Shown here piece by piece: positions 49,196-63,505 of a stretch of DNA of 64,000 bases. The notes under the pieces are model-generated. The model had not been told where the DNA came from and did not search any database. It saw only the letters and a list, made by a program, of their open reading frames with translations. Every line of letters begins with the position of its first letter. Within the stretch, counting starts at the first letter, position 1. Source of the DNA: Atopsyche davidsoni (lineage: Eukaryota; Arthropoda; Insecta; Trichoptera; Hydrobiosidae). The DNA lies in assembly GCA_022113835.1 (NCBI GenBank), contig JAILWY010000025.1:3782001-3846000 (forward strand). Direction: 5' to 3'. The position numbers were made by a program, and so were the translations under genes.

Positions 49196-52100
49196 ACTTA
49201 TTAATACACTTTTATCTGTTGATCGACCCGCAAGCCAGCTTAGTCGCTCACTGGTGTCATAAACGATATTTCACATCGTCATAAAATTACAAAAAAAACA
49301 CGGTGTTCTTAAAAAAAATAACACATCGCAATAGTCACAGGGTGTAGTATTGAATTCAATTTCTGTCTAGAAAATAGTATTGGCGCAAAATAAGCTGAGG
49401 GTTTTCGCTGTAAACATATTGGCAATAGTGTTAAATCTATACCATTAGCCGGTCCCCTCGCTTCGTGTGCAGCCATTGGGCGTGAGTACATGTTTAACGT
49501 CGGATTGCACACCCTTTAAAATGCAATTACATGTAAAATCAATCTCTCACGCCGGGTGGCCGCATAGCAACAAGGGCGACAGGTCCGCAGTCTAATTTCG
49601 ATGCGAGGGTGTCCGCAAATATAATTTTTTGGCACGGCACTGTGAAATTATACAATCCACGGGTTTCGGGCGCGCACTGTATAGGCGTCCGCATTCTTTA
49701 TTAACTCCCCGTCTAAATCTCTTATTTGGCAAACAATACATATACTTTCTGCTTTCTTCCTCGCTTCTCCCGGTCCGCGCTTTTTTCGCGCTTCTGAATT
49801 ATGGCGGAACACTTCCCGCGGAGTGAAACCCAGCGGGTCCATTTCATATTGTAATTTGAGATTCACGCTTGGAAAAGAGTTTCTGTTTAACCAGAAGAGC
49901 TCAAGTTGTGGTGCGCTTTTGTAATTAGCCGATTAATCGGCGGAAAAATTGGATTCCAGCTCAGGTGGAGAAATGTTTTTTTACTATGAAATTCTTTTGA
50001 CGGGCGTAAGAAGACAATTGGGGCTTTGTGTGGGTTGAGACGTTTTTGCTTGATTATTATCCCAATGTTTTGATCCCGGTATTAAAGACATTTTTTTGAA
50101 GATAGCAATACCAGGGCTGCAACGTTAGAATGTTACTGAAACAAAAACACGACATAGCACTTTAAAACCGAGTATTTATAATAAGGATGGCCCCCAAAGC
50201 CTTTGAATAAATTCAAGTGTTTTGTTTTTCATTTCTGTCTCAATATTACGAAGAGAAGGGAAAAAAATATCATGTTGATTTTATAATGAAGAAATATTAT
50301 CAAAAATTATGCAAGTAGAAAAAGATAGATAAAAATTTTTTTAAAAATACTTATGGTACTAAAAGGTTAACTTGTATTTTACGCATTGTCTCTAATTACT
50401 TGCCAGATATATTTTATAAAAATATAAGGCTTATAAATATTTTACATTTTATCTGATACCGGTAATCATAATATTTAGGTTCCCTTCGTTTTATAAAAAC
50501 ATAAATTTAAGTTATTTACAACGCATCGTTTTTTACAGCACACATATTAAAAAAAAAAAAAAAAAAAAAAACTAAAAAGCGTATGTTGCTTAATAAAAGA
50601 GCCCAATTTTTCATGAAAAACCAAGTTTAAAATATTCTGCCTTTGAAATATATGAATACACAAAAAATATTTGCTACAGCAAATAAAAATTATGGTGCCT
50701 AGTACAAATGGACTAAAGATTTATTATTATTTTTTTCTAGGCCTGTTTAATGTATATTTGGTAATTGTGCAATGTTAATAAGATCCACGTTTAATCAATG
50801 GTTATGATATAATATTTTATAAATCTGAAATATTTCCCATTCAAGTATACTGAACATACAATAAATTTATAGGCAATTGATTAGATATGTGTATGAAACG
50901 ATAAATTTAATTTTTATAGCTGGGTGTCGTATTTGGCTTATTCTTTCTTGTTTTGTGATTTAATCATATAATGACACAAAAATATTTAACAAATTCATTA
51001 CGAGTGATGTAAGTTAATAAATTATTTTAAAAATTATACAAAAGCATAAATATATATTATATTTTATACTTCGCAAAGATTTTCTATTTATAATTAAATT
51101 TACAGTGAATATATATATTTAGAATTTCTGTAGGTTGTTTAGAAGACCTTAAAAGGATTTTCAATAAAGTATTAAACAACTTCACAATTATTGTAATTGA
51201 TATATTTTCGTGCTAATAATATCGTTTATGTAATTATTCTATAAATAAACCTACATTATTAATGAATATAGACAATAATTTATAAATAAGAATTTATTTT
51301 TTTAGTATAAAATTCCAAAGATAGATAAAAATTACCACTAATGTTTTTATTTTGATTTTATTAACGTGTGCTAAAACACCGCTTATATACAGCTATTTAT
51401 TTTCAGTTGTTTTTTTTGTTCAATAAAATTTATTATAAATACCTTTAAAATATTTAAAAGGCATAATTGGTTAAATTAACTAATAGTGCGTTTATCAGTG
51501 TTAACAGAATAATACCTGGAGTGTTAATTACATCGCGCTATCTGTTCCCAGCACACTTCAAACTGATTGCCTCCACCAGGTGAGAGGAGGGCAACACTGC
51601 AAGGAAACAATACGCAGGTAAACACAATGCACCTGATGCGACCACCAATCATGATGCACCGTGACAGAGCCCCGAGTATAATTATATTTACAAAAGACAC
51701 CATAAACCTGAATTAAACCGTAAAAACATGTCTATTTTGTAGGAAAATTTTTTCAGAAATATTAAACAAGAAATGCCTTTTTTGTATAACAAACAAAACA
51801 CGTTACAAAAGAAACAACATCAAACATTAAAATTAAAATATACAATGCAAAGTATGACAAATACAAAAAAGAAAAAAATGTATTTTTTAATTAATATTTT
51901 TAAATAAAAAGTAACAAATATGCAATTCATCAAATGTGCTTTAAAATTTGATAATTTGGTTGTGAAAATAGTTCTAAACTGATAATGTACAAATAATATA
52001 ACATAAAAAATATATATATATAAATTAATTTATCCTATAATCATTAAATATTTGATAAATATCTGATTTAATTACCGACTTATGTATAGAGAATAAGCGT

Positions 52101-53890
52101 ACATGTTATTTTAATATTTTTAAAAAACCACAACTTTCTGCAAATTGTGAACCGCTTTTAATCCGTTTTATATCGATATTTTTTTAAGTCTTCAAAATTT
52201 TAATTTCAATACAACTATTTCACATAATACATTAGGATTGAAGAAAACTCTGCTGGCGGTACTGAAATGTAAAAATACATTATATAATCTAATATAAATA
52301 ATATAACTGTCAAATCAACATAAAAAGCTTTTTATTTTTAATGTTAGCACAGGTAACGATTAACTCTTCAAAAGAGCGATAAAACAGGGAGTTTATCTTT
52401 CACAGTGCTTAAATAAAAAAAGAGCATGATGGAATGGCCAAAAGAGCAGTTTAGTTTACACGGGGTGGCTCGGTTAGCATCCCCGACTAGTTAGCATTTG
52501 GGGTGGCTCCTTCAGTGCAAGGCCCGGGACGGTCGCTTACAATTCCACGCTTTAAAGAGCCTTTGACAGCAGACAGACTATTCAAGAAGCTGCGAGGACT
52601 GAGCGAATGAAAGATAATTTGTTTTGATTGCAGACCTGACTACAGGAATACTTAAAACTCGGGAGAATTTAAAAAATAAAATATATTTACTTATGTCTTG
52701 TATTGCAATAAAGTCTGAATACAGAAGGAACCTCAGGCTCGATTATCAACTTTGCCTAGTATTAACAGTATGAAATTGTTATTGGTAGATATTAACTGTG
52801 TAATAATTTTTATGGAATTCAAAAATGCGTAAATAAAAGGTTGCTTTTCAGTGCGCTTTCTACTGCCAAAAGACACATAACTTGTTTTATTGTCAGAAAC
52901 ATGGTAATTCTATTTTGTTTATTTTGACTCCAGTTACTATCTTCAACACCCTTTATAATAAAGTATATACCACAAATGAAAAATAATCTGTCTCACCTTC
53001 AATATCATTGTTCTGAAAACCCATAATACTCAGTACTTCGTTGATTCAAGGGTTGATAACCTATGTATTTATAACAATGTCGTAATAGCCATTATACTGC
53101 AGCGCAAATGGAGAATCGATGGCACAAGTGAATGCGTATCTGCATGATACATTTATCTGCTAAAAGCACATCGCCATAAGATATACAAGAGTGGCTTTCT
53201 CGGTATTCGCAGCGAGAGTAAAAGAGTAAAGGTGCGGCCTGCGTGCGCTGATCACAATCTTCAGCAATTTTTAAAAATTATTACTTTGATGGATACTTAC
53301 GCGTCAACTTGCTATTTTAGCTGTGAAACAATTCAAAAGTATAATTATGTGAAGTAGCAGTTTACATGAGACTCGAGAGACAATTTATGTAAAAAGATCT
53401 GATCCCTGAGGGCTGATGCCTCTGATGGATTTCGAGTTTTTTGATAATTTAGAAAATATTTTGCAATAAATCCAATGCACCAATAGAAAAAAATTACATA
53501 TAATAAAGTTAGACACATTCCTTCTTCTACAAATAAGATTTTATATTTCACATAAAATTACTTTTGACATGATAAATATGTGATTTCCCGATTGAAGTTT
53601 AGGAATTTGGAGATCATAATGACCGACATATATAGAACCCTAAGCATTAAGGTGTCTTTTTTTAAATTGAAATTGTAAGGTTACATATAAACCTATAGTA
53701 AAGAAAGTAAACTTTGGTTTTGAAAAGTCGTCATTTTATCAAATTTTACAACATTTTTAAGTCAGGTACCTTGTCAGGTACATTAAAAATCACATCCAAT
53801 ACCACCTGACAATCACTCTTTCTCTTTCCAACAATCTCTCCCTCTAACAATTGTTTACCTAATTGCTTATTATTATACAAAATCTCACTC
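49196..53890. other. Upstream non-coding stretch
   Basis: Mostly A+T-rich. There are GC-richer patches at 49540-49860 and 52440-52580 with short open frames on both strands that look fortuitous. No repeat family member or gene recognised. Confidence 0.5.
50549..50571 (+). repeat. Poly(A) run of 23
   Basis: An uninterrupted A tract in A+T-rich sequence. No element is recognisable just upstream, so it is probably a simple repeat rather than a retroposon tail. Confidence 0.9.
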
Positions 53891-53896
53891 TGTTTG

Positions 53897-54010
53897 CCGG
53901 TCACAAATAAAAACGGACATGTAGAAAATCACTCAAGTATTTTACTCAAAAATATTAAAATGGAATTCCACCTAGTACTCTCTGTCAAAAATGTTGAATT
54001 TCTTAAAAAT
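53897..54010 (+). mobile_element. Fold-back family tail fragment
   Basis: From CCGGTCACAAATAAAAAC through CACTCAAGTATTTTACTCAA, ATGGAATTCCACC and TTGAATTTCTTAAAAA this matches 15316-15426. The hammerhead-like part and the left arm are absent, so it is truncated. Confidence 0.85.
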
Positions 54011-54265
54011 AAAATAAATGACATGACACGACATGAAATTTAATTGTCACTTTTTTTCTGTATTGAAAGTTCGTTTTTTGGTATTTTTCAATTGGTGCAG
54101 TAGAGTTTTCGAAAAATATTTTCTAAAGTGGATCCATCAAGATCTTCTTTTCAATGTTAACAATTTTTTAATGTTTATTTTAAAGGTTAAAGAAGCGTCT
54201 GCTGCCTTCCACGCCAAGCCTTGCACTCAGTCCGCACACTAACAGCTCGCGTCGTGCGTCTGCGA

Positions 54266-54273
54266 TGACGTCA
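54266..54273. promoter_or_regulatory. Full CRE palindrome in a GC-richer island
   Basis: TGACGTCA within 54195-54420, a GC-richer stretch upstream of Octα2R. Confidence 0.35.
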
Positions 54274-55349
54274 CAAGTCTGAGGTCCCATTTTTCTTGAC
54301 TGTATAATTTACGAGAGGACCTCAAATTACAGTCGTTATTCCGGGAAACTAACTGACTCCTCGGGGGCGCTGTAGACTGAAAGCGGGACAATAATTGCCC
54401 GGATTATCTCTTGATTCAAAGGTTATTTTAAGACCAACTGCCTCTACTTTGAATGTACACTATACGTATCATTTGCAAAGTATATCTATTACATAGGACA
54501 TCAATCAAGTATAATTCCAAAAATGGATTATGTAATATAAATAAAGCAAGAAGCAAAACTTGGGACGATTTTGATAGTAAGAATTGTATAAATAAATAAA
54601 TATTTTGCCTTCTAAAAAGTAACAGCCTTGCAAGTAAAACAAGCTAATATTAAATCCGCTCAAAATGAATAAATATAAAAGTTTGACGTTCAAAATTTCT
54701 GAATGAATTATGTTACTTTTTCTACGTAAGAATGTTATTAGAAAACATCCAACAACAATGCAACCAAAAACTCATATAAAAATTCTACCCTCACAGCGTT
54801 CAAAATACGTCGTTTTCTCCCAACAAAATCAAACTTTCAATATACCTTTATCACGACCCTAGTAAGTGACATAACCCCAAATTCCTCAGATGTATTCCTC
54901 CTCACAAACTCGGCATGTCACAAAGTAAAGTATGAAGTAACCGCCGTGGCATCTACTTTCCGGGCGCAGGGTTGTCACAACCCCCACTGGAAAAGGGGTC
55001 GCTTTTTCGGAACCCCCAATTTAAATAAATAATGAATTTGAGTACACTGCATCAAAAAATATTTTAACATAATTATAATTATTTTATCATACAACAAAAA
55101 ATAAATTGAAACTTGTTTAGAACTATATAAACAATATAGAAAATAATTCAATTACAAATATATAGTATCACTGCACGATTTACAGAATAAAAATTTTGAT
55201 TTCTTTGAGGCAAAAAAAGAACGTGCATACTTTTTGTTTCGGATATATAATCATATCATAAAAAAATTATTTACTTCAAACGGGTCGATTTTTTTTTTGT
55301 TTGAATTTTAAATTGATCAAATGTAATGCTAGTTGTAAAATAAAGCTTT

Positions 55350-55665
55350 CGTGGAAGATAAATTTATTGAAATATCGGAGAAGTTTGGGGAACCCTTGCG
55401 GGGGGAGAGCCGCTGCGGTTACATTCCTAAAAACCGCTGGGGTTGGGAATACCCGCCGATGCTAAATCCTTATGGGAAAGGGGGTCTTAGACCTGCCACG
55501 GATTACACTCATCAAACTTTTCGCCCGGTAAATTTAAGGTTAAATAACATACTATATTATATTGCACACGAGTTTCAGGCGACTATTTCTGAAGGAAATT
55601 CTAAAGTACAAGCGAACCTCGCGCATAGCCTTCATTTCAAGAAATACGTTTTCATTTTATCGTGA
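55350..55665 (+). other. GC-rich patch with an unassigned 104-codon open frame
   Basis: The frame starts EDKFIEISEKFGEPL and contains a Trp/Pro/Gly-rich middle (NRWGWEYPPMLNPYGKGG). I do not recognise it. There is no partner exon or splice context, and it lies 90 bp from a piggyBac-like remnant. It could be a decayed TE piece, a regulatory island or chance. Confidence 0.25.
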
Positions 55666-55754
55666 ATAGAACATGTTTTTCTTTTTACCTTTAGTTTATA
55701 TTTTTAAAGCAAAACTATTAAAAATTCAACATTGAAATATTTGTAACACTTTAA

Positions 55755-56142
55755 CCGTAAAATTGCGCGTGCGAAATCTAGTCTATACACTTTTTGATTT
55801 GCATGTAGTCAAATAAATCGTTTCTTATAAAAAGTTGAACACACTTCATAAACACTTTGCGGATTACTTGGCATCACAACAACACCACTTTGTCCTAAAA
55901 ATTGTTCAATAATTGGAGGATTATCATTCTCTAACCCCTCCACTTCTTCATTGTCACTTTGTTCAGAATCACTGGACAGTATTGGTAGAAGTAACGTTGA
56001 CGAGTCCTAAACAAACATTACGAGCTGTAAACCTAAAGAGTAAAATGACCTTCTGCCGCTTTTAGAGTAAACACATTCAAAAAGGTATCAATACGCGCCC
56101 CGCTTCTAGACAGCAGTCCGCGAAACGGGTACTAGTACCCGC
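55755..56142 (-). mobile_element. piggyBac-like element remnant, copy 2
   Basis: This 388-bp copy is in opposite orientation to 24893-25281 with the same ends. The stop seen in the acidic leader of copy 1 is absent here (EEVEGLENDNPP), so the short frame is open up to VYEVCSTFYKKRFI and a stop. TTAA, the piggyBac target sequence, directly abuts one end (55751-55754). Both copies have the same internal extent, so they look like a non-autonomous (MITE-like) family rather than random fragments. Confidence 0.7.
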
Positions 56143-56864
56143 CCAAATTTCACTAAGCATAAAATCATGCAGAGCCAGCGTTCATGGTTTTCTAAGGTGA
56201 AAATAGTATAGTGGGTCCTCGGGTCTTTTTTCACCGCAGTTTTTTTATTCAAAAGAAAAATCTGCGTATTGCTGCTGCCCAATAGCAGTAAAAGCTCTGA
56301 CATTTAGATCTGCTACAAAAACAATATCATGAGTCCCCCCCCCCATCCCAGAGCACATCCCAATAAAAAATAAAGAACCTGAAAATATTACTTAGTTTTT
56401 ACTTTCCTATGACAAAAAAACAAAAACATTTATCAAACAGATAGCGTATACTCTTTTCTAATCTAATAGCTGCACAGATATGTAGGAGCATACAGTACAG
56501 ATCAAGGTTGCGATGCGGTACAGCTCCATTTATTTCTCAAAGCCTTCCCCGACACCCGAGCGAGCAACTCACCCCGCCGGAAGTTGGACGCGCGCCCTTG
56601 TTAAGACTCACGCCTAGCCGGATGTCGCACGCCTAGGGATGTACTTCCATTCTCACGTCCGTGACTGTAATTAGTTTTGCGCGTAATTAAAAAAATGATG
56701 AATTTTTTTAATATACCTAAAATCTTTTTTAAATCTCGTACGCCTGTGTATGCATCACCTATATTGGGATTCTTTGAGCTGAGCAATCAATATAAATTAT
56801 TGACTTCTCTGATAGTGGAATCTCGATGGCATCACGCATCCCCCGAGCCTCGGTCCTTCCCCGA

Positions 56865-56872
56865 TGACGTCA
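56865..56872. promoter_or_regulatory. Full CRE palindrome in a GC-rich island
   Basis: TGACGTCA within 56820-56990, which is GC-rich and CpG-dense. Confidence 0.35.
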
Positions 56873-57849
56873 CTGCGAAGGCTTATCTCCGGAAACGAGT
56901 GTCCCGGGGTGGCGTGGCGCACGTAGCGCGCGTGGCTCGCGTAGCCTCCGTGGTAAATTACTGGGGACGTGCGATTTTACCAACTTTTATGGGCGAAGTC
57001 ACATTAACATGCGCACCTTGAGGTTATGGATTTTATGACATCCGAGATATTTATGAAATTGTGAACATTACTGGATCTATTTCAAAAACTCACAAAATAC
57101 ATTTTAAAGCAGTTTAGTACATTGTGTGTAATTTTTCAGGCTCATTCGAAGATGATCACTTTGAAAAACATGAAAAAAAACTTATTAATTTTGACTGAAA
57201 AACTTCTATATCCAAACTCAAGAAATTATAATTATTATATCTTTCAATAATTTTGCTAAGCATGCTTGTTTTTTTATTTAATTAAAAACTGTGATGTATA
57301 TCAAATTATTTTTCGTTTATAAAATTTTATAAAGACTATTTACTACGTTGAAGGCTGATTTTGATGTATCGTACAAAAATTATGAGAAAAAAATACACGC
57401 GTTTGAATATAAATTTATACACATTTAAATAGTTAATTAATTTAACAGAATCTGTTTTATTTCCAATGTAATATAGTTATTCATAAATTCAGATGCAGTG
57501 ATTCCCGCAATTTTTCCATATATTTTATGTTTATTTATAAAACCCAAGCCTGCATCATTCAAGCCTTCGTATTATTTTTCGCCAGCATTTTTAAGCGTAG
57601 AGTAATAATATTCAAATCCGGGTAAAAAATTCAAATTTCAAACATCAAAGCCTTCGCGCCAGAACCTTATTTTTTAAAACTTCTAAAATTGAAAAGTGTT
57701 CTATCAGCGTTCGAAATTTAAATTTACCCTGGTGATATATTCCCGCTAAAAGGGACGTCCGGTTAATTCTGAATGTTTATATAAAATATTGTATGCTTAT
57801 TTTGGTCGAGCCTCAAGTTTTAATATTGTATTTAACGTTTATTTAATAT

Positions 57850-57965
57850 TTTTGACATTAATGACATGATTTTTCCACATATTTTATTTTATTGATGACC
57901 GGTTTTGCCAACCTTTTACTTAGGAATTATCAAACGACTTTGTTTGATAATGTATTGTACACAAA
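57850..57965 (-). mobile_element. Degenerate fold-back family copy
   Basis: Contains TTTTTCCACATATTTTATTT, then GATGACCGGTTTTGCCAACC and GGAATTATCAAAC, followed by TTTGATAATG, matching the minus-strand arm of the 15.2-kb element. Stem II is disrupted and GAAA has become AAAA. Confidence 0.7.
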
Positions 57966-60900
57966 AGTATTATTTTACATTTCTCATATATGATGTCTTC
58001 TATAAATCTATATTGTATAATAAATTTCAAAAGAGTATAATACGCAATTATTATTAAGATTTTCTTGAAGTTTTCAATCACCCTGTATTTAAAAAATATT
58101 TTTTCTTCTTTGAGTTTCCGTGAGTGCCAAACTGTGTTTTTTAAACTTTATAACGACAAATTTTGCTTACGATTAAAAATAAGATTAATACAATACACAT
58201 TTCTTAACAACTTTTTAGAAAAAAGGAGTATCCGTATAAAAACTCCCATTTTCGCTGTTATTCCACTCAGTTTATTGCACATAAAGCATAAATAAAGAGA
58301 AACTGTATTAGGTACGAAAAATTTTATACACTCATAAACGAAGCTCTTTTTCTGATTTAAAAAAGATATATTTTTACGGCCTTAAGCTTTCATAATGTAC
58401 TAAAGAAGATATGTGACAAAATAACAAATATTAATAATTGTCTTGATATCAGCAAGTTTTTTTAAATTTGTATCTATGAATAGTAAAAAATATTAATAGT
58501 CAAACATAATCTACACTACAAAAAATTCGCAAAAAAATAAGAAACATGCTAAAATAATGACATTTATTTCTTTGCATGTTAACTGCTTACGATTAGATTA
58601 ACATATATAAAAGGAACTTAATTGAATGAGGTTTAATTAAATTGTTGTTTAGTGAAAAAATGGTTCATTTAACATGTATATGTAAATAACATAGACGTTA
58701 AATATTAAAACAAAAAAACAAATGTGTGTTTTAAGGTTTGCAAGTAACGCTTTGTAAAAATTCACACTTTTTTTTAAATCAGGTCATAATTCAATTAAAA
58801 CATATATTAAAAATAAAATCAATCTACATTAATGAAAAGAGATTTTTTCGTTAGATAAAACAACTCGGTATTAAATTATTAAGCGATAGTCAGCTATCGT
58901 ACCTGCACGATTTTGAAAAAAAGATTTCACGTGAATAATGATTCGGAGCAAGCAAAAAATAATTTCAAATTGTCAGCAAAGATTGGAAAGTTGGTGAATA
59001 TAATTTATCGCACCCCCGATATCATGCGAGAATAAATTCAAGAGCCTCTAAATTAGATTGCCACATCTGAATTAGATTCATTCAATTTATTTATGGATTC
59101 ATTTTATTGCGTGGCGTTTTTCATAGGGTTGTTAATCCTGTTTTGTGTTTTTTCTGAATACGTATCTAATATAAGGTTGTATTATTGTTTTTAATTTGAG
59201 TTTAAAAACCAACTACAGATTTAATTTAAATTAGTGTAAATAAGTGATAATCTGTTTTGCAATAGAAAAACAAGAAAAACTAATGTAAGCATTATTTTGG
59301 TATAGTATGAAAAGATTTTAAAAAATAAATACTGTCAAATACAAATTTGAAATAAAATGTTGTTTTTAATATTGTCAGACTTTCAATATGATCAATTTAT
59401 TGAGATTGTCTTGTCTTGATATGTAGACTTTTAGTTATTTTTAATTGTTTCAAAGCTGCCAAAAACCTAAAAGAGGCAATTGTGATCAGAAAGTTCATAT
59501 TGAACTTTATATTTTCATCTGAATGAGGCTTCTATGCATATTTCAAGTATTCCTAGTCACCCTCAGTTTTCGCCACTAGAATTGGGTTGTTGATACATTT
59601 GTTAAAAAATCTATACAACCCTTGAAAATAAATATATTATAGTTATTTGCAACTTTCAGCAAGTCGTTTTATGAACATTGAGTCATATTGTTTTAGATTT
59701 TTTAATCAAAATGAAAATTTACAAAGAGGCATATATTTATAATTATTTATTTTTGTATCCTAACCTTACTTTAATCGCTTTATATAAAAAATAATTTTAA
59801 TTAATAACAACAAAATCACATAAAATTTATAATTTCCATGTGCTGCTGAATGTAAATTTTAATGTCCTATGTGAATATTTATTAATAATATTTTGTGATT
59901 ATTGCCCTGTTATATTTTTAATGTTTATAGTTTCACTTCTTTTGAAAACGCCAACAGTAAAGGTTACTGAAACTAGCCACACTAAAAATAAAATGTGGAA
60001 AAAAATCACAAAAATATCTTTTGTTTAGAAAAAATCCAAATAAAATTCTTGCGTATATTTTCGGTCAAAAAAAATTTCGTATTCAAACAAGTCTAAATAA
60101 TTTCAGGGCTCAATATAATGACAAAACCATATTACAAATAACTAACAAACTATCTTGGACTGTTTTTTATAGTTTGTATCAGTTTCGTTCGTACTTTCTA
60201 CGGTAAAAACATTTTTTTTGCGTTGAATACAAAATCACAAATTATTTAAAGTGTTCTGAAATATCTGAAGAGTACATGTGGAAAGGAACTTACATATTTA
60301 TGTGCAAACCTGGAGAAAGTGAAAGAGAACGGTGGATTTTCAGCAAAGTAATTGTCGGCAGAATTAATGTGTAAATTTTATAGCAGCTCTCGGTTGTAAA
60401 TAAAGCCGCGAAAGGGGATAAAAAGGTTGTAAAAGATGGGAAAAATTTTACACTACACGTGAAATTCGTATGATAAAATTTATAACTATTTTCTAGGGAG
60501 TAAATAAACAAAATCTATTTAAAAAATATTGATAAAAAATTATAATACTTGTTGCTGACTGACAACAAAACAAATAACTTTTGAATACTTTTTTTTTTTA
60601 ATCAATAATCATAAATATCAAATTATTAATCCCCTTATATAAATATATATTAATTTATAAATTCAAGGCTTCAATAAATTAAATAATATCAAATAATCTC
60701 GATCTCCATCCTGTTTTATTTTAGTCAACGACGATTTATTTCAACATAAGGATAATCGTTACAGATTTAAGAAAATACATTAATGCTGGTATTTATATTT
60801 TTAATGTAAAAAAGCTAAGGCACTGGTATTATTATCTGAAATACAAAACCTTCGAGTAGACTTCGTGTTCTGAGAATTTATTATTGTTTTCTATTTATGA

Positions 60901-63505
60901 TATAACAAAGTATTTTTGGCACATTTTAAAATAGACTATTATTTGTTATTAAGATTATTTTTATGGCAAAAACATTATCATTGACCATTGAAAATTATTG
61001 ATTGAACACTTAAAAATATTTACTATAAATTAAATGTTGACGTAATAGATTGATATCTTAAGTCATTGCCTTGGTTAAAGCATTTAAAGTCTAAACAAAC
61101 AAATATTTATTCAGATTCTTTTAGTTTGTAATAATTAAGCTTCAAAACCAAAAAAGTTTTATCAATCAAATAATAAGTATAGGATTAATTATCATCGTTT
61201 AATACAAATAAATAAAAACGTCAAAACTTCTAACTATAAAAAACGCGACAGAATATTAAAAACAAAATTAGTTAATAAAAAATTGTCAGAAATGTTTATT
61301 TAAGTGAACATTCAGATATATACGTTAAATAAATTAATTAATCGATTTTACATTTTGGGTTATTATAACTCTTAAATAAGATATTTATTCTTGGTGTACT
61401 CATGAAAGCGATAAGAGTCATACTTTCAAAGTAAATAGATTTTCATAAAAACATAAAAAAATAATTGACCTTCGCATTTCAGAATTCTTTTATCGTTATA
61501 CATAAAATACAAAACCTGTAAATATTTTTTTATAAAAATGCTGTAATTTGTCGGCCTTTTCCAATTCACAGACAAGGCAAAAAAAACCATAATTAAAAAT
61601 ATTCTTAAATAATTTGCTATTCTTTCTTTTACGTGAAAAATGAGTAATTTAATTAATTTTAAAAATTGTTTTAGATAATATTAATGTTTATATAAAAGTC
61701 CTGGTATTTTTAAAATAAAATCGAAGAACACTTCAAAAGGCTTCTTTTTAATGAATGCTTCAGATAATAAATAATTTATTGCATTTTACGGTAGAATAAC
61801 ACCCATCATTGTATCTTATTTCTGTCTCAATCAATTAAAGCGAGTAACGTTAATTAAAAATTCTATTGTTTGACTTAATTGGTCTGAAATGTGACAATGA
61901 CATGACCTTTAGTATAAATAGATGTAAACAGATTCTTATTATACTATACTCAGATGCTAAGAAGTTCAATCGAAAAATAATATTTGTTAAAAGTAATCAT
62001 GTATAGGGTAATTCCAAACGCGGTTAAGGCTTTTCAAGTTAATTTTTTTATGACTACAGAATACACAAACACATGAAAATTAAACTTCCGGTGTACAGTC
62101 TCATTCATCAACACAACACTCGTCAAAAAGTTCCTTTCGAGGTCTACTATGACGTCACCGAGTCATGGTGTTATAAGGACGCTATATTTATTTTACTTTA
62201 ATGACCACAAATCTGCTGAATAAAGGGAAAAAAAATCATTGAATTATATAAAAGTATCAATAGAAATGGCAGGCCGAATGGATTGAAAAAATCTGGAATC
62301 AACTTGTTAACTTGTCATCAAATTTCAATCAAACAGAATGGATTTATTTATCTATATGTTAAAAATCATTTCAGTATGTCGAGAAATTATAAATAATCAT
62401 TTTCTTGAAAGCCAAGCCACAAGTTACTTTTATATGAAGATAATCTTTTATAAAATCTTTTGGTTTAAAAATACATCAAAATAAGTCATTATGAACTAAA
62501 TTTGTAGTTTTTTTTTATACATACTTAACTCAATGTTTTTTTCTGTTTAAAAACCTTTTTTTTTCAGGTGCTAAATTTGGGTTTCTATCATCACTAAGTA
62601 ATCATATTCACCGCTGAGACTCGATACTATACACAAATACGACATTATTGCAATCAATTGTGTTGGTATCATTTTTGTATATGTTATATTATATTAATTC
62701 TAATATTTCTTTTTTTTATTATTATTGTTTATTTTCTAACGCAGCTTTTAATGAGATACACAAAAGACAAACCCGAAACACAAATATTTGCTTCAAAAAA
62801 AGATCAATAAAACCCATTTTTGTTATATATTTTTCAAACTTTTCTCCGCATGCTAACGGAGATAACTCGATTTTCTTGCTTAAGCATGTGTGTTTTATGC
62901 CTACAGTATTCGAGATATATTTTTTAACTCAAAGAACGGGATTTCATTGTGGTTTTCAAAGATTTGAGCATATCACATGTGAATTTTCACAATATATACG
63001 CACATAAAGAAATACTCTCCATATAACGTCTCTTCACAAACGTTTACTTCTACAATATTTATATAGGCTTTGACCATAGCAAAAATATGTACATAGATTT
63101 AGTTAACGAGTGCTTTGTAGGAAAGATCTTATGATTATTTATGGAATATGTATGTATGTTTTTGTTATGGAAGGTGTGTTTTTTTTTGTTATATATGTGT
63201 GGATCTCTACAACCACCTGAGCCTCACCCTTTCCCTAAAGAAAATTTAAATCATCAAAGCTTTACAGTTATACTTAACCTTAGCTGTTTTCCTGAAGTTT
63301 TATTATAAAAATGATTTATTGACATAGATTAATATAGACAGGATTATTGGACTCATTTGAAAATTTATTATACAAATCGCTTGATCATTGATAAAATCAC
63401 GTAAATGGCTTTTTAAAACTATTTAAAGCACTGTGAGTTAAAAAATATATTCATTTGTTGATCTTCTTGAATATACTGTACCCCGGATTTTTCTAACGTC
63501 AAATC
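57966..63505. other. A+T-rich non-coding stretch
   Basis: Very A+T-rich sequence with only short fortuitous open frames. Apart from one CRE palindrome at 62150 I see nothing definable. Confidence 0.5.
62150..62157. promoter_or_regulatory. Full CRE palindrome
   Basis: TGACGTCA followed by CCGAGTCA, near the right end of the window. Confidence 0.3.
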
